Positions 24,173 through 34,369 of a stretch of DNA of 35,961 nucleotides are shown piece by piece. The notes under the pieces were generated by a model. That model was not told the origin of the DNA. It made no database searches and worked only from the letters and a program-made list of their open reading frames with translations. Numbering within the stretch: the stretch's first letter is position 1; the number at the start of each line of letters is the position of its first letter. Source of the DNA: Microvirga sp. (GTDB lineage: Bacteria; Pseudomonadota; Alphaproteobacteria; Rhizobiales; Beijerinckiaceae). A program made the translations under genes and the position numbers. The stretch lies in assembly GCA_031181145.1 (NCBI GenBank), contig JAPSLB010000024.1, forward strand, positions 1 to 35,961, read 5' to 3'.

Positions 24173-25005
24173 ACTTTCTCAAACGCTTCATTCGCAATCG
24201 CGGGGCCGTTATAGGCCTCGTCATCCTGCTCGCAGTCATGATCTTCGCTGTGATTGGCCCAACTCTCTTCCCGCAATCGCCGTGGCGCATGGTCGGCCGG
24301 CCGTTCACGGCACCATTTACGATGGACAGGTTCCCTCTCGGGACGGACATGCTCGGTCGCGACATCGCAGCCGGGCTGGTGCATGGGGCCCGCGTCTCCC
24401 TCCTGATCGGCGTCATCTCGACCATCGTCGCACTCCTCATAGGTGTACCACTCGGGGCAGTCGCGGGTTATGCAGGCGGATTCTTTGACGACGTCCTGAT
24501 GCGTTTCACGGAATTTTTCCAGACCATTCCGAGTTTCGCGCTGGCCATCGTGCTGGTTGCGGTGCTGCAGCCATCATTGGCCTCGATTGTTATCGCCATC
24601 GGTGTGGTGAGCTGGCCGCCGGTCGCCCGATTGGTCAGGGGCGAGGTTCTTTCGCTTCGGTCGCGAGAATACGTGCAGGCGGCAGTGACGATCGGGCAGT
24701 CGACGCCTCGTATCATCTTCAGTCAGGTCCTGCCCAATACCATTGCTCCGATTATCGTGATGGGATCCCTCATGGTCGCATCAGCCATCCTGCTGGAATC
24801 ATCGCTTTCCTTCCTTGGCCTGGGCGACCCCAATCTCATGAGCTGGGGCTATATGGTCGGCGCAGGAAGAACCCGCTTGTTGGATGCCTGGTGGATTAGC
24901 TTCTTCCCTGGCATTGCGATCTTCCTGACCGTTCTGGCGCTCAACCTCACTGGTGAGGGGCTCAACGATGCCCTCAATCCGCGTCTGGCGCGAGGGAGGA
25001 AGTGA
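24169..25005 (+). CDS. ABC transporter permease, DppC-like
   Basis: This 278-residue partner permease has an N-terminal membrane segment after NFLKRFIRNRGAVIGLVIL. It carries the FPLGTDMLGRDI motif typical of DppC and a coupling loop, REYVQAAVTIGQSTPRIIFSQVLPN. It starts with GTG inside the stop of the preceding permease gene (GTGA overlap) and its own stop overlaps the ATG of the ATPase gene (TGATG). The operon is therefore tightly coupled. Confidence 0.94.
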   Translation: MNFLKRFIRNRGAVIGLVILLAVMIFAVIGPTLFPQSPWRMVGRPFTAPFTMDRFPLGTDMLGRDIAAGLVHGARVSLLIGVISTIVALLIGVPLGAVAGYAGGFFDDVLMRFTEFFQTIPSFALAIVLVAVLQPSLASIVIAIGVVSWPPVARLVRGEVLSLRSREYVQAAVTIGQSTPRIIFSQVLPNTIAPIIVMGSLMVASAILLESSLSFLGLGDPNLMSWGYMVGAGRTRLLDAWWISFFPGIAIFLTVLALNLTGEGLNDALNPRLARGRK

Positions 25006-26615
25006 TGGGAAATCCGGTCCTCTCTATAGAGAAACTGACACTGGCGCTTCCCTCGTATGCGGATCGTCCCCAAGCTGTGAACGACGTGTCGCTCTCCATC
25101 GGAGCGGGGGAAACGCTCTGCGTCGTTGGCGAGTCGGGTTCTGGAAAGTCCATGATTGCCCATGCGGTCATGGGGTTGCTCCCCACCGCCGTGAAGCCGA
25201 CCGGTGGGACGATCCGTCTCGGCGGTCGCGATCTCCTCTCCCTCGATCCTGCCGCGATGTTATCGGTTCGAGGCCGCGAGATCGGCATGATCTTTCAAGA
25301 GCCCATGACCTCTCTCAATCCGGTCATGCGTATCGGACAACAGATCTCCGAAATGTTTGAGGCTCATCACGTCTTCGACAGGCCGAAGCGCTCCAAAAGG
25401 GTCGTGGAACTGCTCGACGAGGTCGGTCTACCGGATCCGCAACGCATAGCGCGCGCCTATCCTCACGAACTCTCGGGTGGACAGCGCCAGCGCGTCATGA
25501 TTGCAATGGCCTTGGCTCTCGAACCAAAACTGCTCATTGCTGACGAGCCGACGACTGCGCTCGATGTCACCACGCAAGCGCAGATCCTTAAACTGATCGA
25601 TCGGCTTCGGCGTCAGCACGGCACCGCGGTCCTGTTTATCACGCACGACTTCGGCGTCGTGGCCGAGATCGCGGATCGCATTGCGGTCTTGCAGCAGGGT
25701 ACGCTCGTGGAGGAGGGCACGGGAACCGAGGTCCTGTCCCGGCCAAGGCACGAGTACACTCGCCGTCTCTTGGCCGCCGTTCCATCTCTGGTTCCTCCCG
25801 AGCGTTCCAAGTCTCAACCAAAGGAACCGATCCTGCTGGTGGAGAACCTCGAGAAGGTGTACCGGAAACGATCCTTATTCTCCGCGGGGCGTGAAGTTAA
25901 AGCCGCGGAGAACATAAATTTCACCCTTGCCAGGGGAGAGACCCTCGGCCTCGTTGGAGAATCAGGATCCGGAAAGTCAACCGTGGGGCGATGCTGCCTG
26001 CGCCTGATCGACCCTGATTCCGGAAAGATCGAACTGGGCGGATTGCGCATCAGCGACCTATCGACATCGGCCTTGCGGCCACACCGCAAGAAGATCCAGA
26101 TGATCTTTCAGGATCCATTTGCGTCACTCAACCCCCGCCAGACCATCGGCCGGATCATCGCTGATGGCCCGATTGCCAATGGGGTCTCGCCCGAGAAGGC
26201 ATTTGAGCGGGCGCGGGAGCTCTTGGATCTTGTGGCGCTCTCACCCAATGCCATCGACCGTTACCCGCATGAGTTCTCCGGCGGACAGCGACAACGAGTG
26301 GGAATTGCGCGTGCACTTGCTCTGGAACCGGACGTGATTGTCGCGGACGAGGCCGTTTCAGCCTTGGACGTTTCAGTCCAGGCGCAGATTCTCACCCTCA
26401 TTAAGGAGCTTCAGGAACGCCTCGGTCTAGCCATTCTGTTCGTCACGCACGATCTCCGGGTGGCGGCGCAGATTTGCGATCGGATAGCGGTCATGCAGCG
26501 TGGCCGGATCGTGGAATGTGGAGAGACCGCGGCCCTCTTTGCCAATCCTCAGCACGAATACACCCGACAACTGTTTGCCGCTGTCCCCGGAGGACGACGG
26601 TTCCGCAATCGATAA
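25005..26615 (+). CDS. Fused two-domain ABC ATPase (DppD-DppF type)
   Basis: This 536-residue protein carries two complete ATPase domains. The first (about 5-260) has Walker [18 protein letters not shown] and ADEPTTALD. The second (about 275-530) has [17 protein letters not shown] and ADEAVSALD. In ordinary Dpp/Opp systems these are separate proteins; fused versions are common in Hyphomicrobiales. Both carry intact catalytic motifs, though the second has DEA in place of DEP after Walker B. The ATG at 25005 has GGAGG at 24995-24999, and the stop of the preceding gene overlaps it by one base. Confidence 0.93.
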   Translation: MGNPVLSIEKLTLALPSYADRPQAVNDVSLSIGAGETLCVVGESGSGKSMIAHAVMGLLPTAVKPTGGTIRLGGRDLLSLDPAAMLSVRGREIGMIFQEPMTSLNPVMRIGQQISEMFEAHHVFDRPKRSKRVVELLDEVGLPDPQRIARAYPHELSGGQRQRVMIAMALALEPKLLIADEPTTALDVTTQAQILKLIDRLRRQHGTAVLFITHDFGVVAEIADRIAVLQQGTLVEEGTGTEVLSRPRHEYTRRLLAAVPSLVPPERSKSQPKEPILLVENLEKVYRKRSLFSAGREVKAAENINFTLARGETLGLVGESGSGKSTVGRCCLRLIDPDSGKIELGGLRISDLSTSALRPHRKKIQMIFQDPFASLNPRQTIGRIIADGPIANGVSPEKAFERARELLDLVALSPNAIDRYPHEFSGGQRQRVGIARALALEPDVIVADEAVSALDVSVQAQILTLIKELQERLGLAILFVTHDLRVAAQICDRIAVMQRGRIVECGETAALFANPQHEYTRQLFAAVPGGRRFRNR

Positions 26616-26631
26616 CGAGTGCCGTAAGCCA

Positions 26632-27681
26632 ATGATGGTTTTTCATTCTCCCTCAAGCCTTCTGCATAGCCCCTCCACCTACTTCCGTCGAGGGCGAACG
26701 ATTCCTCACCTCGAGCAGGTTGGGCGCTATCACATATTGAAGGCTGCTGCGGAACGAGGAGGTCACGAACTGCAGATGGCAGCGTCTCATGCCCATGGCC
26801 AGGAGCCCATCCTGAGGGTTCATTCGCAGCGTTATATCCAGTTTCTATCCGAGGCCTGGGCTCGCCGCGATGAGATCGAACCGGGTCTGGAACATGTTCT
26901 TCCGTCCCACTTCGCGCGCCCCCAGATGATGCGATATCCGAGCGGAATGATCGGCCGCGTCGGCTTTCACATGGCAGATACGTCCACACCGATCCTCGAA
27001 ACGACGTTCGCAGCGATTCTGGCGAGCGCGGGCGTGGCCGTTAATGCCGCGGAAGAGGCAGTGTCGGCAGGCTACGCTTATGGCCTGTGCCGGCCACCAG
27101 GGCACCACGCATCGGCAGAGAGTGCCGGCGGATTTTGCTTCGTCAACAATTCGGCCGTTGCTGCCGCGCACATCCAGCAGCTGATCGGAGGCCGTGTCGG
27201 TATCATCGACGTTGACGTTCATCACGGCAATGGAACCCAGAGCATCTTTTATCAGCGCGACGACATCGTGACCGTATCTATCCATGCGGACCCCTCGACC
27301 TTCATGCCTTATTACGCGGGTTACGAGGACGAGATCGGAGAGGGCGCGGGGGTGGGATTCAATCTCAATATCCCCCTGAAGCATCGCTCCGGCGATGCGA
27401 TCTATCTCGAGAGCATCGACCACGCCATCGAGTTCTGCGCGTCGCGTGGTGTGGAGGCGCTTGTCGTCGCTCTCGGTCTTGATGCCTCCGAGCACGATCC
27501 GAATGGCGCGCTCTCGGTCACGACTCAAGGATTTCTCGCAGCAGGTCGGCGGCTTGGCGCCACCAAGTGGCCGACTGCGATGATCCAGGAGGGGGGCTAT
27601 CTGAGCGATATCCTCGGGGAAAACCTGATTGCATTCCTGGGAGGCTTCGAAGAGAGCCGAACCTCCCGTGACGGGCCGTAA
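26632..27681 (+). CDS. Acetylpolyamine amidohydrolase / HDAC-like deacylase 1
   Basis: This 349-residue zinc hydrolase of the class II histone-deacetylase fold removes acyl groups from amines. Motifs are RPPGHHA (His158, His159), DVDVHHGNGTQ (zinc ligands Asp195 and His197), LGLDASEHDP (Asp284) and EGGYLSD (Tyr323). These numbers equal those I recall for the Mycoplana ramosa acetylpolyamine amidohydrolase, which supports the ATG at 26632 over the longer open frame from 26500, as that overlaps the ATPase gene. The acidic residues that I recall lining the polyamine channel there (E106, E117) are not kept: Met and Thr occupy the corresponding positions. The gene follows the peptide-type importer by 16 bases and probably acts on its cargo in the cytoplasm. 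Confidence 0.9.
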   Translation: MMVFHSPSSLLHSPSTYFRRGRTIPHLEQVGRYHILKAAAERGGHELQMAASHAHGQEPILRVHSQRYIQFLSEAWARRDEIEPGLEHVLPSHFARPQMMRYPSGMIGRVGFHMADTSTPILETTFAAILASAGVAVNAAEEAVSAGYAYGLCRPPGHHASAESAGGFCFVNNSAVAAAHIQQLIGGRVGIIDVDVHHGNGTQSIFYQRDDIVTVSIHADPSTFMPYYAGYEDEIGEGAGVGFNLNIPLKHRSGDAIYLESIDHAIEFCASRGVEALVVALGLDASEHDPNGALSVTTQGFLAAGRRLGATKWPTAMIQEGGYLSDILGENLIAFLGGFEESRTSRDGP

Positions 27682-27751
27682 GGCGGGGTACTTCATCCCT
27701 TGCGCGATACTGACCAACGTCGAAATTTCCAATCTTTTGCAAGAGCTTGCC

Positions 27752-28708
27752 ATGCATCCTTTATCCATCATCGTCGCACCCGGCCCATGGGATCCGGAGC
27801 CCTGGCGCAACGAGTTTCAGGCGGCAGCAGAAGGGAGGCCGGTGCATATCTGGCCGCAGGATGGATCGGCGATCGGTGACGAGTCATACGTGATCTGTGC
27901 ATGGAAGTCGGATCCAAAGGTCTTCGATCGCTACTCCGACCCTAAGGCCGTTTTCTCCTTGGGCGCTGGTGTTGACCATCTTCATGTTCTGCGGTCTCGA
28001 CCTGACATCCCGGTCGTGAGGGTCATCGATCCTGATCTGACGATGCGAATGGTCGAGTACGTGGCCTTCGCGGTCCTGTATCTTCATCGAAAGATTCCTC
28101 TCTATCAGGCTGCGCAGGCCCGCCGCGCTTGGCGGCCGATGCATCAGCCCGCGGCAACCCGGGTCAGGGTCGGCATTATGGGGGTCGGCGTGCTCGGAGA
28201 GGCCTGCGGTAAGTTGCTGACGCAGCTCGGATTCGAGGTTGCCGGATGGGCACGCTCTCGGCGCGATGTGTCCCCTTTCCAGGTCTTTTCCGGCCAGGAC
28301 AGCTTGGGTTCATTCCTCGAGCGAACTGAAATTCTCGTCAATTTGCTCCCCAATACTCCCGAAACCGCCGGATTGATTGGTCGCGAGGTTTTTAAGCGAT
28401 TGAACCGGAATGGACGTCTCGGCAACGCATTCTTCGTCAACGCGGGTCGTGGGGAGACGGTTGTTGAAAGCGAGCTGATCGACATGCTGAGCACCGGAAC
28501 TCTCGCCGGTGCTGTGCTCGACGTGTTCAACGTCGAGCCTCTGCCGGAGGAAAGCCCTCTTTGGGCGATGGAGAATGTCTTGGTGACTCCGCATGTCGCC
28601 GCCGATTCCGACCCTGAAGTCATCGTTGCGCAGATCCTTCGGGATGTGAAGCGCCTCGAGCGAGGGGAAGGACCATTGAACGTAGTGGACATGAGCCGCG
28701 GGTACTGA
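27752..28708 (+). CDS. D-2-hydroxyacid dehydrogenase, GhrA-like glyoxylate/hydroxypyruvate reductase
   Basis: This 318-residue NAD(P)-dependent dehydrogenase has the dinucleotide motif GIMGVGVLGEACG (141-153). The catalytic trio of the family is Arg233 (NAGRGE), Glu262 (NVEPLPEESPLW) and His281 (VTPHVAADS). The short GhrA-type layout and the PLPEESPLW motif favour reduction of glyoxylate, hydroxypyruvate or a related 2-keto acid. The open frame extends upstream, but the ATG at 27752 begins the recognisable domain (MHPLSIIVAPG). It lies 70 bases after the deacylase gene and is probably co-transcribed. Its place in amine catabolism is unclear; it may remove a 2-oxo acid formed by transamination. 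Confidence 0.88.
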   Translation: MHPLSIIVAPGPWDPEPWRNEFQAAAEGRPVHIWPQDGSAIGDESYVICAWKSDPKVFDRYSDPKAVFSLGAGVDHLHVLRSRPDIPVVRVIDPDLTMRMVEYVAFAVLYLHRKIPLYQAAQARRAWRPMHQPAATRVRVGIMGVGVLGEACGKLLTQLGFEVAGWARSRRDVSPFQVFSGQDSLGSFLERTEILVNLLPNTPETAGLIGREVFKRLNRNGRLGNAFFVNAGRGETVVESELIDMLSTGTLAGAVLDVFNVEPLPEESPLWAMENVLVTPHVAADSDPEVIVAQILRDVKRLERGEGPLNVVDMSRGY

Positions 28709-28907
28709 TGAAAACCCTGGACGCGGAACCGTCGGCGCTAGCAATGTCTGGCGTCAAGGGTGAATATGCTTCTGCAAGCCTCAATATCAGCCAATCTAGG
28801 CGAGAATGCTGCCTCTTTCCGACATAAAATCTCTCGGCTCCGGATAGCATTGTGGAAGCCACAGCGTGAACTGAGGGCGATCCTGCAATGTCATGGAGAT
28901 CACATAA

Positions 28908-30200
28908 ATGACGACCACCGCTAGCAACTCCGCACGGCTCCTGGCGTTTCGAGAGCGTCACGTCGCGCGCGGCGTATTGACGGCTCATCCTGTCGTGGCC
29001 GCCCGCGCTCAAGGAGCCGAGCTGTGGGACGTCGATGGTAAGCGCTACCTCGACTTTGTTGGAGGCATTGGCGTTCTCAACGTGGGACACAATCACCCTC
29101 GGGTAGTCGAAGCGGTTAGCGCGCAGGTTCGCGACATCTCCCATGCCTGTTTTCAGGTTGCCGCCTATGAACCCTATCTTAATCTGGCCGCAAAGTTGAA
29201 CCAGCTCGTCGGTGGCGGTGAGGCCTACAAGAGCGTATTTTTCACGTCGGGTGCGGAAGCTGTCGAGAACTCTATCAAGATTGCGCGGGGCTATACCAAC
29301 CGCCCTGCCGTCATCGCCTTTCGAGGAGCGTTCCACGGCCGCACTCTCCTCGGCGTGACGCTGACGGGGATGAGCCAACCGTACAAGCAGAACTTCGGCC
29401 CCTTCGCCTCTGACGTCTTCCACGTCCCGTACCCGAATGCCTACCGCAACATCACGACGGAAGATGCGCTTGCCGCTCTTGAAGAGGTCTTTGCCACAGA
29501 AGCCGCTCCCGAACGCGTCGCGGCAATCATCATAGAGCCGGTCCAGGGCGACGGCGGCTTTCTCCCGGCCCCGCCTGAATTCATGAGAGCGCTTCGGGAC
29601 ATCACGGAGAAGCATGGGATCGTCCTGATCGTCGACGAGATTCAGGCGGGCTTCGGCCGCACCGGACCGATGTTCGGCTTCCAGCACTCCGGGATCAGGC
29701 CCGATCTCGTGACCGTTGCCAAGAGCCTTGCCGGCGGTCTGCCGATCTCCGGAGTCGTTGGAAAGGCGGAAATCATGGATGCGCCTGACCCTGGCGGACT
29801 TGGTGGCACCTATGGCGGCAATGCTCTGGCCTGTGTCGCAGCGCTCGCAGTTATGGAGGCATTCGAACAGGAAGATCTGCTGGCGAGAGGCGAGAAGCTC
29901 GCTGCGAAGATGCGGGAAGGTCTCGTTGACCTGCAACAGAAGTACCCGTTCATCGGGGAGGTCCGTGGGCTTGGTTTCATGCTCGCCATTGAGATCGTCA
30001 GCGATCGCTCGGGAAAGACCCCGGATGCCGCATTGGCGCAGCGCGTCATCGACGAGGCGCGAATGGGCGGCCTGTTGATCATCAAGTGCGGGGTATACCG
30101 CAATGTCGTACGGTTCCTGGCCCCGCTCGTCACGACCGAGGAGCAACTCGATGAAGCGCTCGGGATTTTGGACGGTGCTTTGAGCAGAGTTTCGAACTGA
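28908..30200 (+). CDS. gabT: Class III aminotransferase, GabT/PuuE-like
   Basis: This 430-residue PLP enzyme carries the class III marks: [35 protein letters not shown] (Asp243 contacts the pyridine nitrogen) and the Schiff-base Lys272 in [11 protein letters not shown]. The closest picture is 4-aminobutyrate:2-oxoglutarate transaminase, which gives succinate semialdehyde, the substrate of the GabD-like enzyme downstream. Other omega-amino acids or diamines are possible. GGAG at 28895-28898 lies nine bases before the ATG. A 199-base gap to the preceding gene may hold a separate promoter. Confidence 0.88.
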   Translation: MTTTASNSARLLAFRERHVARGVLTAHPVVAARAQGAELWDVDGKRYLDFVGGIGVLNVGHNHPRVVEAVSAQVRDISHACFQVAAYEPYLNLAAKLNQLVGGGEAYKSVFFTSGAEAVENSIKIARGYTNRPAVIAFRGAFHGRTLLGVTLTGMSQPYKQNFGPFASDVFHVPYPNAYRNITTEDALAALEEVFATEAAPERVAAIIIEPVQGDGGFLPAPPEFMRALRDITEKHGIVLIVDEIQAGFGRTGPMFGFQHSGIRPDLVTVAKSLAGGLPISGVVGKAEIMDAPDPGGLGGTYGGNALACVAALAVMEAFEQEDLLARGEKLAAKMREGLVDLQQKYPFIGEVRGLGFMLAIEIVSDRSGKTPDAALAQRVIDEARMGGLLIIKCGVYRNVVRFLAPLVTTEEQLDEALGILDGALSRVSN

Positions 30201-30283
30201 TACCTGGTCTCGGCTGGAGGAAGGTCCGCGAGGGCTCTTCTTCCATCCGCCTAGCTCTCTCAGCTTTATGAGCGAATCGATTC

Positions 30284-31003
30284 ATGAACCTGACGCATTT
30301 CAAAGCGCTCGTACTTGATCTTTACGGCCCGGTCCTGGATCGCGAGGGGGGCATTTTCGAAGGGTTACGACCGCTCATCGATCGATTGAACAAGAATGTG
30401 ACGCAGGCTGAAGTGCTGGACGTGTATCATCGGCATGAGCTCGCGCAGGTGAGGGGCACACCCACCCTGGAGCACCATAACTTGCTTCCTGTTATCTACA
30501 AGCGCGTTGCCGACGAATGGCGCATACCCGCGCCATGGGCAGAGTGCATCGCGTTCGGGCTCTCTACACGGCATTGGCCAATCTACGGTGACGCTCCCGG
30601 CGCACTCCAATATCTCAAGAAATTTTATAAACTTATCGTACTCTCCGACATAGATACGGAAAGCTTCGCACGGATAAATGCGGTGCTTCCGGTTGAATTC
30701 GACGCTATCTTCACGTCTGGGAACGTAGAGACTTCTACACCTTACTCCAGAAATATCGGAAGTGCGATCGAGATGCTCGCGGCCTGCCATTTAGAGCCAA
30801 CGGAGGCACTTCGTATCGTTGGAAGACCGCTGGATCCCCAGGCAGCTGCAATTGACTTGGGACTTGCAACCTGCTCAATTTTGCGCACTCCCGCTCACGA
30901 GAGATACTCGATGCATCGGGAGGGCAGGGGGGACGCAGGCGCTTTGTGCTTCGACAGCCTGGCTGATTTTGTAAGATCGCATCAGGACGCTTTAAGGCTC
31001 TAA
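30284..31003 (+). CDS. HAD-superfamily protein with eroded active site
   Basis: This 239-residue protein has the fold marks of 2-haloacid-dehalogenase-like HAD proteins: a nucleophile Asp12 in VLDLYGP, Ser121 in LSDID and a late VGRPLDPQAAAIDLGL block. Several usual residues differ. Thr after DLYG is Pro15. The motif III lysine is replaced (TPYSRN, Thr152, where relatives have KPxxRN). The motif IV Asp pair is altered (VGRPLDP in place of VGDS-type). Substrate and activity are therefore doubtful; it may be a binding or regulatory remnant. It sits between the transaminase and the Lrp-type regulator, 83 bases after the former. Confidence 0.7.
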   Translation: MNLTHFKALVLDLYGPVLDREGGIFEGLRPLIDRLNKNVTQAEVLDVYHRHELAQVRGTPTLEHHNLLPVIYKRVADEWRIPAPWAECIAFGLSTRHWPIYGDAPGALQYLKKFYKLIVLSDIDTESFARINAVLPVEFDAIFTSGNVETSTPYSRNIGSAIEMLAACHLEPTEALRIVGRPLDPQAAAIDLGLATCSILRTPAHERYSMHREGRGDAGALCFDSLADFVRSHQDALRL

Positions 31004-31045
31004 TCCGAAGCGTATAGTGAACGATAAGCATCGCTGAGGACCATT

Positions 31046-31537
31046 ATGGTTGGCTCGCTGAAGTTGGATCGGATCGACGTAAATATATTGGTTCAGCTGC
31101 AGAAAGACGGGCGTATGACGAATGTGAGCCTTGCAGACGCGGTCGGCCTGTCGCCGAGCCCCTGCCTGCAGCGTCTCAAGAGACTGGAAGTCGGCGGCTA
31201 TATTACGGGCTACGGCGCGCACATCAATCTGGCAAAACTTGCCGATACTGTCACGGTATTCACCGAGGTCACTCTCGCGGACCATCGGCGTGAGGATTTC
31301 ATCAAATTCGAGGCCAGCATCCGGAACATCGACGAGATTCTCGAATGCCACTTGGTGAGTGGCGGATACGATTATCTCCTGCGTTTTATCACGAGGAATA
31401 TCGCGCATTACCAGGATCTGATGGAAAGTATCCTCGACAGGAATATTGGTGTCGAAAAATATTTCAGTTATATTGTTATAAAATCGCCGATTGTAAAGAA
31501 CACGTTGCCGCTGCGAACGTTGCTCACCCCTGAATAG
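31046..31537 (+). CDS. Lrp/AsnC-family transcriptional regulator
   Basis: This 163-residue regulator has an N-terminal winged helix-turn-helix (LDRIDVNILVQLQKDGRMTN, then LADAVGLSPSPCLQRLKRLE). The C-terminal RAM ligand domain contains VTLADHRREDFIKFE and ECHLVSGGYDYLLRF. GAGG sits six bases before the ATG at 31046. Members sense amino acids or related metabolites as octamers or dimers. Its position among amine-catabolic genes makes it the likely regulator of the plus-strand cluster. No specific operator was identified. Confidence 0.92.
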   Translation: MVGSLKLDRIDVNILVQLQKDGRMTNVSLADAVGLSPSPCLQRLKRLEVGGYITGYGAHINLAKLADTVTVFTEVTLADHRREDFIKFEASIRNIDEILECHLVSGGYDYLLRFITRNIAHYQDLMESILDRNIGVEKYFSYIVIKSPIVKNTLPLRTLLTPE

Positions 31538-31617
31538 GTGTCGGCAGGCACGCAGGCGGCGATCCGGGCCAGGGGCGCCAAAGGCAACGCGCCATCCGTC
31601 AATCTGAAAGCTCAAAA

Positions 31618-32720
31618 ATGAAAGTTGAAGAGACCCTGAGAGCCCTAATCTCTGCTCTTGGTAAGGGGGGTATCGTCAGCGCACCGGACCTCCTTGAGCG
31701 GTATGTTGTCGATCAGCCCCGGCTCAGAAGGGAGCTGCAGGATAGGAGGCAATATTGCGGCGGACGCTGGCGGTTTGTCCGTGTTGCGGTATGGGATGAC
31801 ACGCGACTTGCTTCTGGGAATGGAGGCGGTCCTCTCCGACGAAACGCACCTGTCCGACATGAAGGGCCTGCGAAAACAATACAGGTTATGACGTCAAGCA
31901 ATGCTTCGTCGGAAGTGATGGCACCCTCGGCATCATAACGGGCGAGGTCCCGAAGCTCTGTCCCGCCCCAATCCAGTATGCAGCTGCGTGGATACAGCTC
32001 GCCTCGGGCGTCCCGCTCCCTGACATGCTTGGCATTGCGCGACGGGAGTCGAGCGACCTCGTGTCGGCCGTGAACTCGTCACGCCAACTTCTCTCGAGCT
32101 TGTGAGAAGGCACGGTCATGGATCGAATGCATTGCGCTCAGGCGCGGGTGGCGCGCTCATCATAGAGCTGTCGGCTTCATCGGCGCGTGTGTCACTGGGA
32201 GAGATCTTGCTTGCGACACTGGAGATCCTCATGGAAGGGGCTGGATGGAAGATGCCTTGATGCTACAGAACGATCCCCAAAGGCAGGGTGTTTGAAACAT
32301 TTGTGAAAGCAACCCAGATAGCGAGAAGCGTGCTGGCGGATCCGTGAAGCATGATATTTCGGCTCCGATCTCCGCGTTTTCCGCATATCTTGCACGCGGA
32401 GCCGAGCTCGTTACGGATTATGGTCCCTTGTTGCGCCTTTCGATTTATAGGCACGGCGCGACGGCAATATCCATTGTAACATGCCTGTTCCGGATGGATC
32501 GGGACGTCTTGCGTTCTCGACCATAATCGAGTCGGACTTGTCTCTGAGGAAGTCTCAACGGAACCTTCAGCGCCGGCATGGCATCGGGTATCTCAAGCGG
32601 AATCTTCTTGAGCTCTATAGCGACCCGGCTCGACTTGAACTGATGCTGCGGATCAAGAGGGCCTTCGATCCGCAGACTCTCCTCAACTTCTGTGCGGTGA
32701 TTGCTCCCTCCCGAACCTAA
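31618..32720 (+). pseudogene. Wrecked GlcD-type FAD-linked oxidase
   Basis: Fragments of one gene appear in order but in different frames. An N-terminal piece (LRALISALGKGGIVSAPDLLERYVVD) starts at 31618. The FAD-binding block GSEGSCRIGGNIAADAGGLSVLRYGMTRDLLLG comes next, then GYDVKQCFVGSDGTLGIITGEV around 31880-31950 and ARRESSDLVSA near 32050. The C-terminal DGNIHCNMPVPDG and HGIGYLKRNLLELY ... RIKRAFDPQTLLNF lies at 32450-32700. These match D-lactate/D-2-hydroxyglutarate/glycolate dehydrogenases of the FAD-linked oxidase family. Roughly a hundred codons are missing after the N-terminal piece, and multiple frameshifts and stops follow. The gene is dead. It may once have oxidised a 2-hydroxy acid, paired with the GhrA-like reductase nearby. 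Confidence 0.82.
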
Positions 32721-32861
32721 CGGTCGTAAAGTGACGGATGAGCAGCATACAATGCCGAGAGGGCATGCGGCTCAGCATCTCCTGCCATTCCCATGCAGCG
32801 ATACGGCATCTGTTTCTGCCGTGATAGACTACGCATTGGGAGCTTAACAAAAGGCTTTAAA

Positions 32862-34328
32862 ATGCTGAAGCAGCGCTTGTCGAGACCGTCTCTCTTCGTG
32901 GAACGCGCCTATGTCAACGGAGAGTGGATCTCTGCCGACACCGGGGCCACGATCTCTGTCGTCGATCCGGCTACGGGACAGGAGATCGCAGCAGTTCCGG
33001 CTTTGGGCGCTGCCGAGACGCGCCGCGCCATCCAGGGCGCAGAGCGCTCGTGGGCCACATGGCGTGAAAGGCCAGCGACCGAACGTGCGAGCCTGCTCGA
33101 GAAGTGGTGCGCCTTGATGCTCGAGAATGTCGAGGATCTTGCCGTCATCATGACCGCAGAGCAGGGGAAACCCCTTGCTGAAGCCCGCGGGGAAATCCGC
33201 TACGGTGCCAGCTTCGTGAAATGGTTTGCCGAAGAGGCAAGGCGCATTTACGGAGATGTCATTCCGGCGCCCACGACGGACCGCCGAATTCTTGCACTGA
33301 AGCAATCCGTCGGTGTCGCCGCGGCAATCACGCCGTGGAACTTCCCAAACGCGATGATTACCCGTAAGTGCGCTCCTGCCCTTGCGGCCGGATGTCCGGT
33401 CATTGTCAAGCCCTCGGAACTGACTCCATTGTCGGCTCTGGCGCTGGCGGTGCTCGCCGAAGAGGCTGGCCTCCCGACTGGAGTATTCAACGTTTTGACC
33501 GGCATGCCGGTTGACATTGGAGGCGAGCTCACCAGCAATGAATCGGTTCGCAAGCTCTCATTCACAGGGTCGACCCGTGTCGGCCAGACGCTCATGCGCC
33601 AATGCGCTGACACGATCAAGCGAGTGAGCTTCGAACTCGGCGGCAACGCACCGTTCATCATCTTCGACGACGCGGACATCGATCTGGCCGTCTCCGGCGT
33701 CATGGCGAGTAAATTCCGTAACGCAGGCCAGACCTGCGTTTGTGCAAACCGCATTTTGGTTCAGGACGGTATCTATGACCGTTTTGCCGAACGTCTCGCG
33801 AGCGAGGTCTCTCGTCTCACCGTTGGCAATGGTTTCGATGATGGTGTGACCATCGGGCCTCTCATCAACAGCGCCGCCGTCGAGAAGGTTACCCGGCATG
33901 TGGAAGACGCGCTTGGGAAGGGTGCTCGCTCGCTGGTCGGCGGTGTGCCCGAGGATGGAAAAGGCTTGTTCGTCTCGCCCACGGTGCTCACGAACGCGAA
34001 CACGGGAATGGCTCTCGCCACAGAGGAAACTTTTGGCCCTGTCGCTCCCCTTTTCCGATTTAAAGATGAGTCGGAGGCCGTCGACATCGCCAACGCCACT
34101 CCCTATGGACTGAGTGCCTATTACTTCACCCGTGACATGAACCGATCCTGGCGCGTTGCGGAGCGTCTCGAATTCGGCATGGTCGGCCTGAACACCGGCA
34201 TCATTTCCATGGAGGTCGCTCCATTCGGCGGCGTGAAGCAATCTGGCATCGGCCGGGAGGGGTCAAAGTACGGAATTGAGGAATACCTCGAGATCAAGGC
34301 CTTCCACATTGGCGGTCTTCAGTTCTAG
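32862..34328 (+). CDS. gabD: NAD(P)-dependent semialdehyde dehydrogenase, GabD-like
   Basis: This 488-residue aldehyde dehydrogenase has Asn160 (TPWNFP), the general base Glu258 (ELGGNAPFI) and the nucleophile Cys292 (NAGQTCVCANR). The Cys294 neighbour is typical of succinate semialdehyde dehydrogenases. The recognisable start (LFVERAYVNGEW) and AAGG at 32851-32854, seven bases upstream, favour the ATG at 32862 over a longer open frame from 32793. With the GabT-like transaminase it would turn 4-aminobutyrate into succinate. It lies just after the FAD-oxidase pseudogene and 41 bases before the second deacylase gene. Confidence 0.92.
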   Translation: MLKQRLSRPSLFVERAYVNGEWISADTGATISVVDPATGQEIAAVPALGAAETRRAIQGAERSWATWRERPATERASLLEKWCALMLENVEDLAVIMTAEQGKPLAEARGEIRYGASFVKWFAEEARRIYGDVIPAPTTDRRILALKQSVGVAAAITPWNFPNAMITRKCAPALAAGCPVIVKPSELTPLSALALAVLAEEAGLPTGVFNVLTGMPVDIGGELTSNESVRKLSFTGSTRVGQTLMRQCADTIKRVSFELGGNAPFIIFDDADIDLAVSGVMASKFRNAGQTCVCANRILVQDGIYDRFAERLASEVSRLTVGNGFDDGVTIGPLINSAAVEKVTRHVEDALGKGARSLVGGVPEDGKGLFVSPTVLTNANTGMALATEETFGPVAPLFRFKDESEAVDIANATPYGLSAYYFTRDMNRSWRVAERLEFGMVGLNTGIISMEVAPFGGVKQSGIGREGSKYGIEEYLEIKAFHIGGLQF

Positions 34329-34369
34329 AATCGCCCCCGCTCATCAGCTACTTCTCAAGGCGGACAGCC

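Noticed and set aside
26845..27810. 321-residue minus-strand open frame
   Set aside because: It is antisense to the first HDAC-like gene, which has all catalytic motifs; the minus translation is unrecognisable.
28620..30146. 508-residue open frame on the minus strand
   Set aside because: It lies antisense to the intact transaminase and the end of the dehydrogenase gene. Its translation has no motifs and shows the Arg/Ser/Ala bias of a shadow frame.
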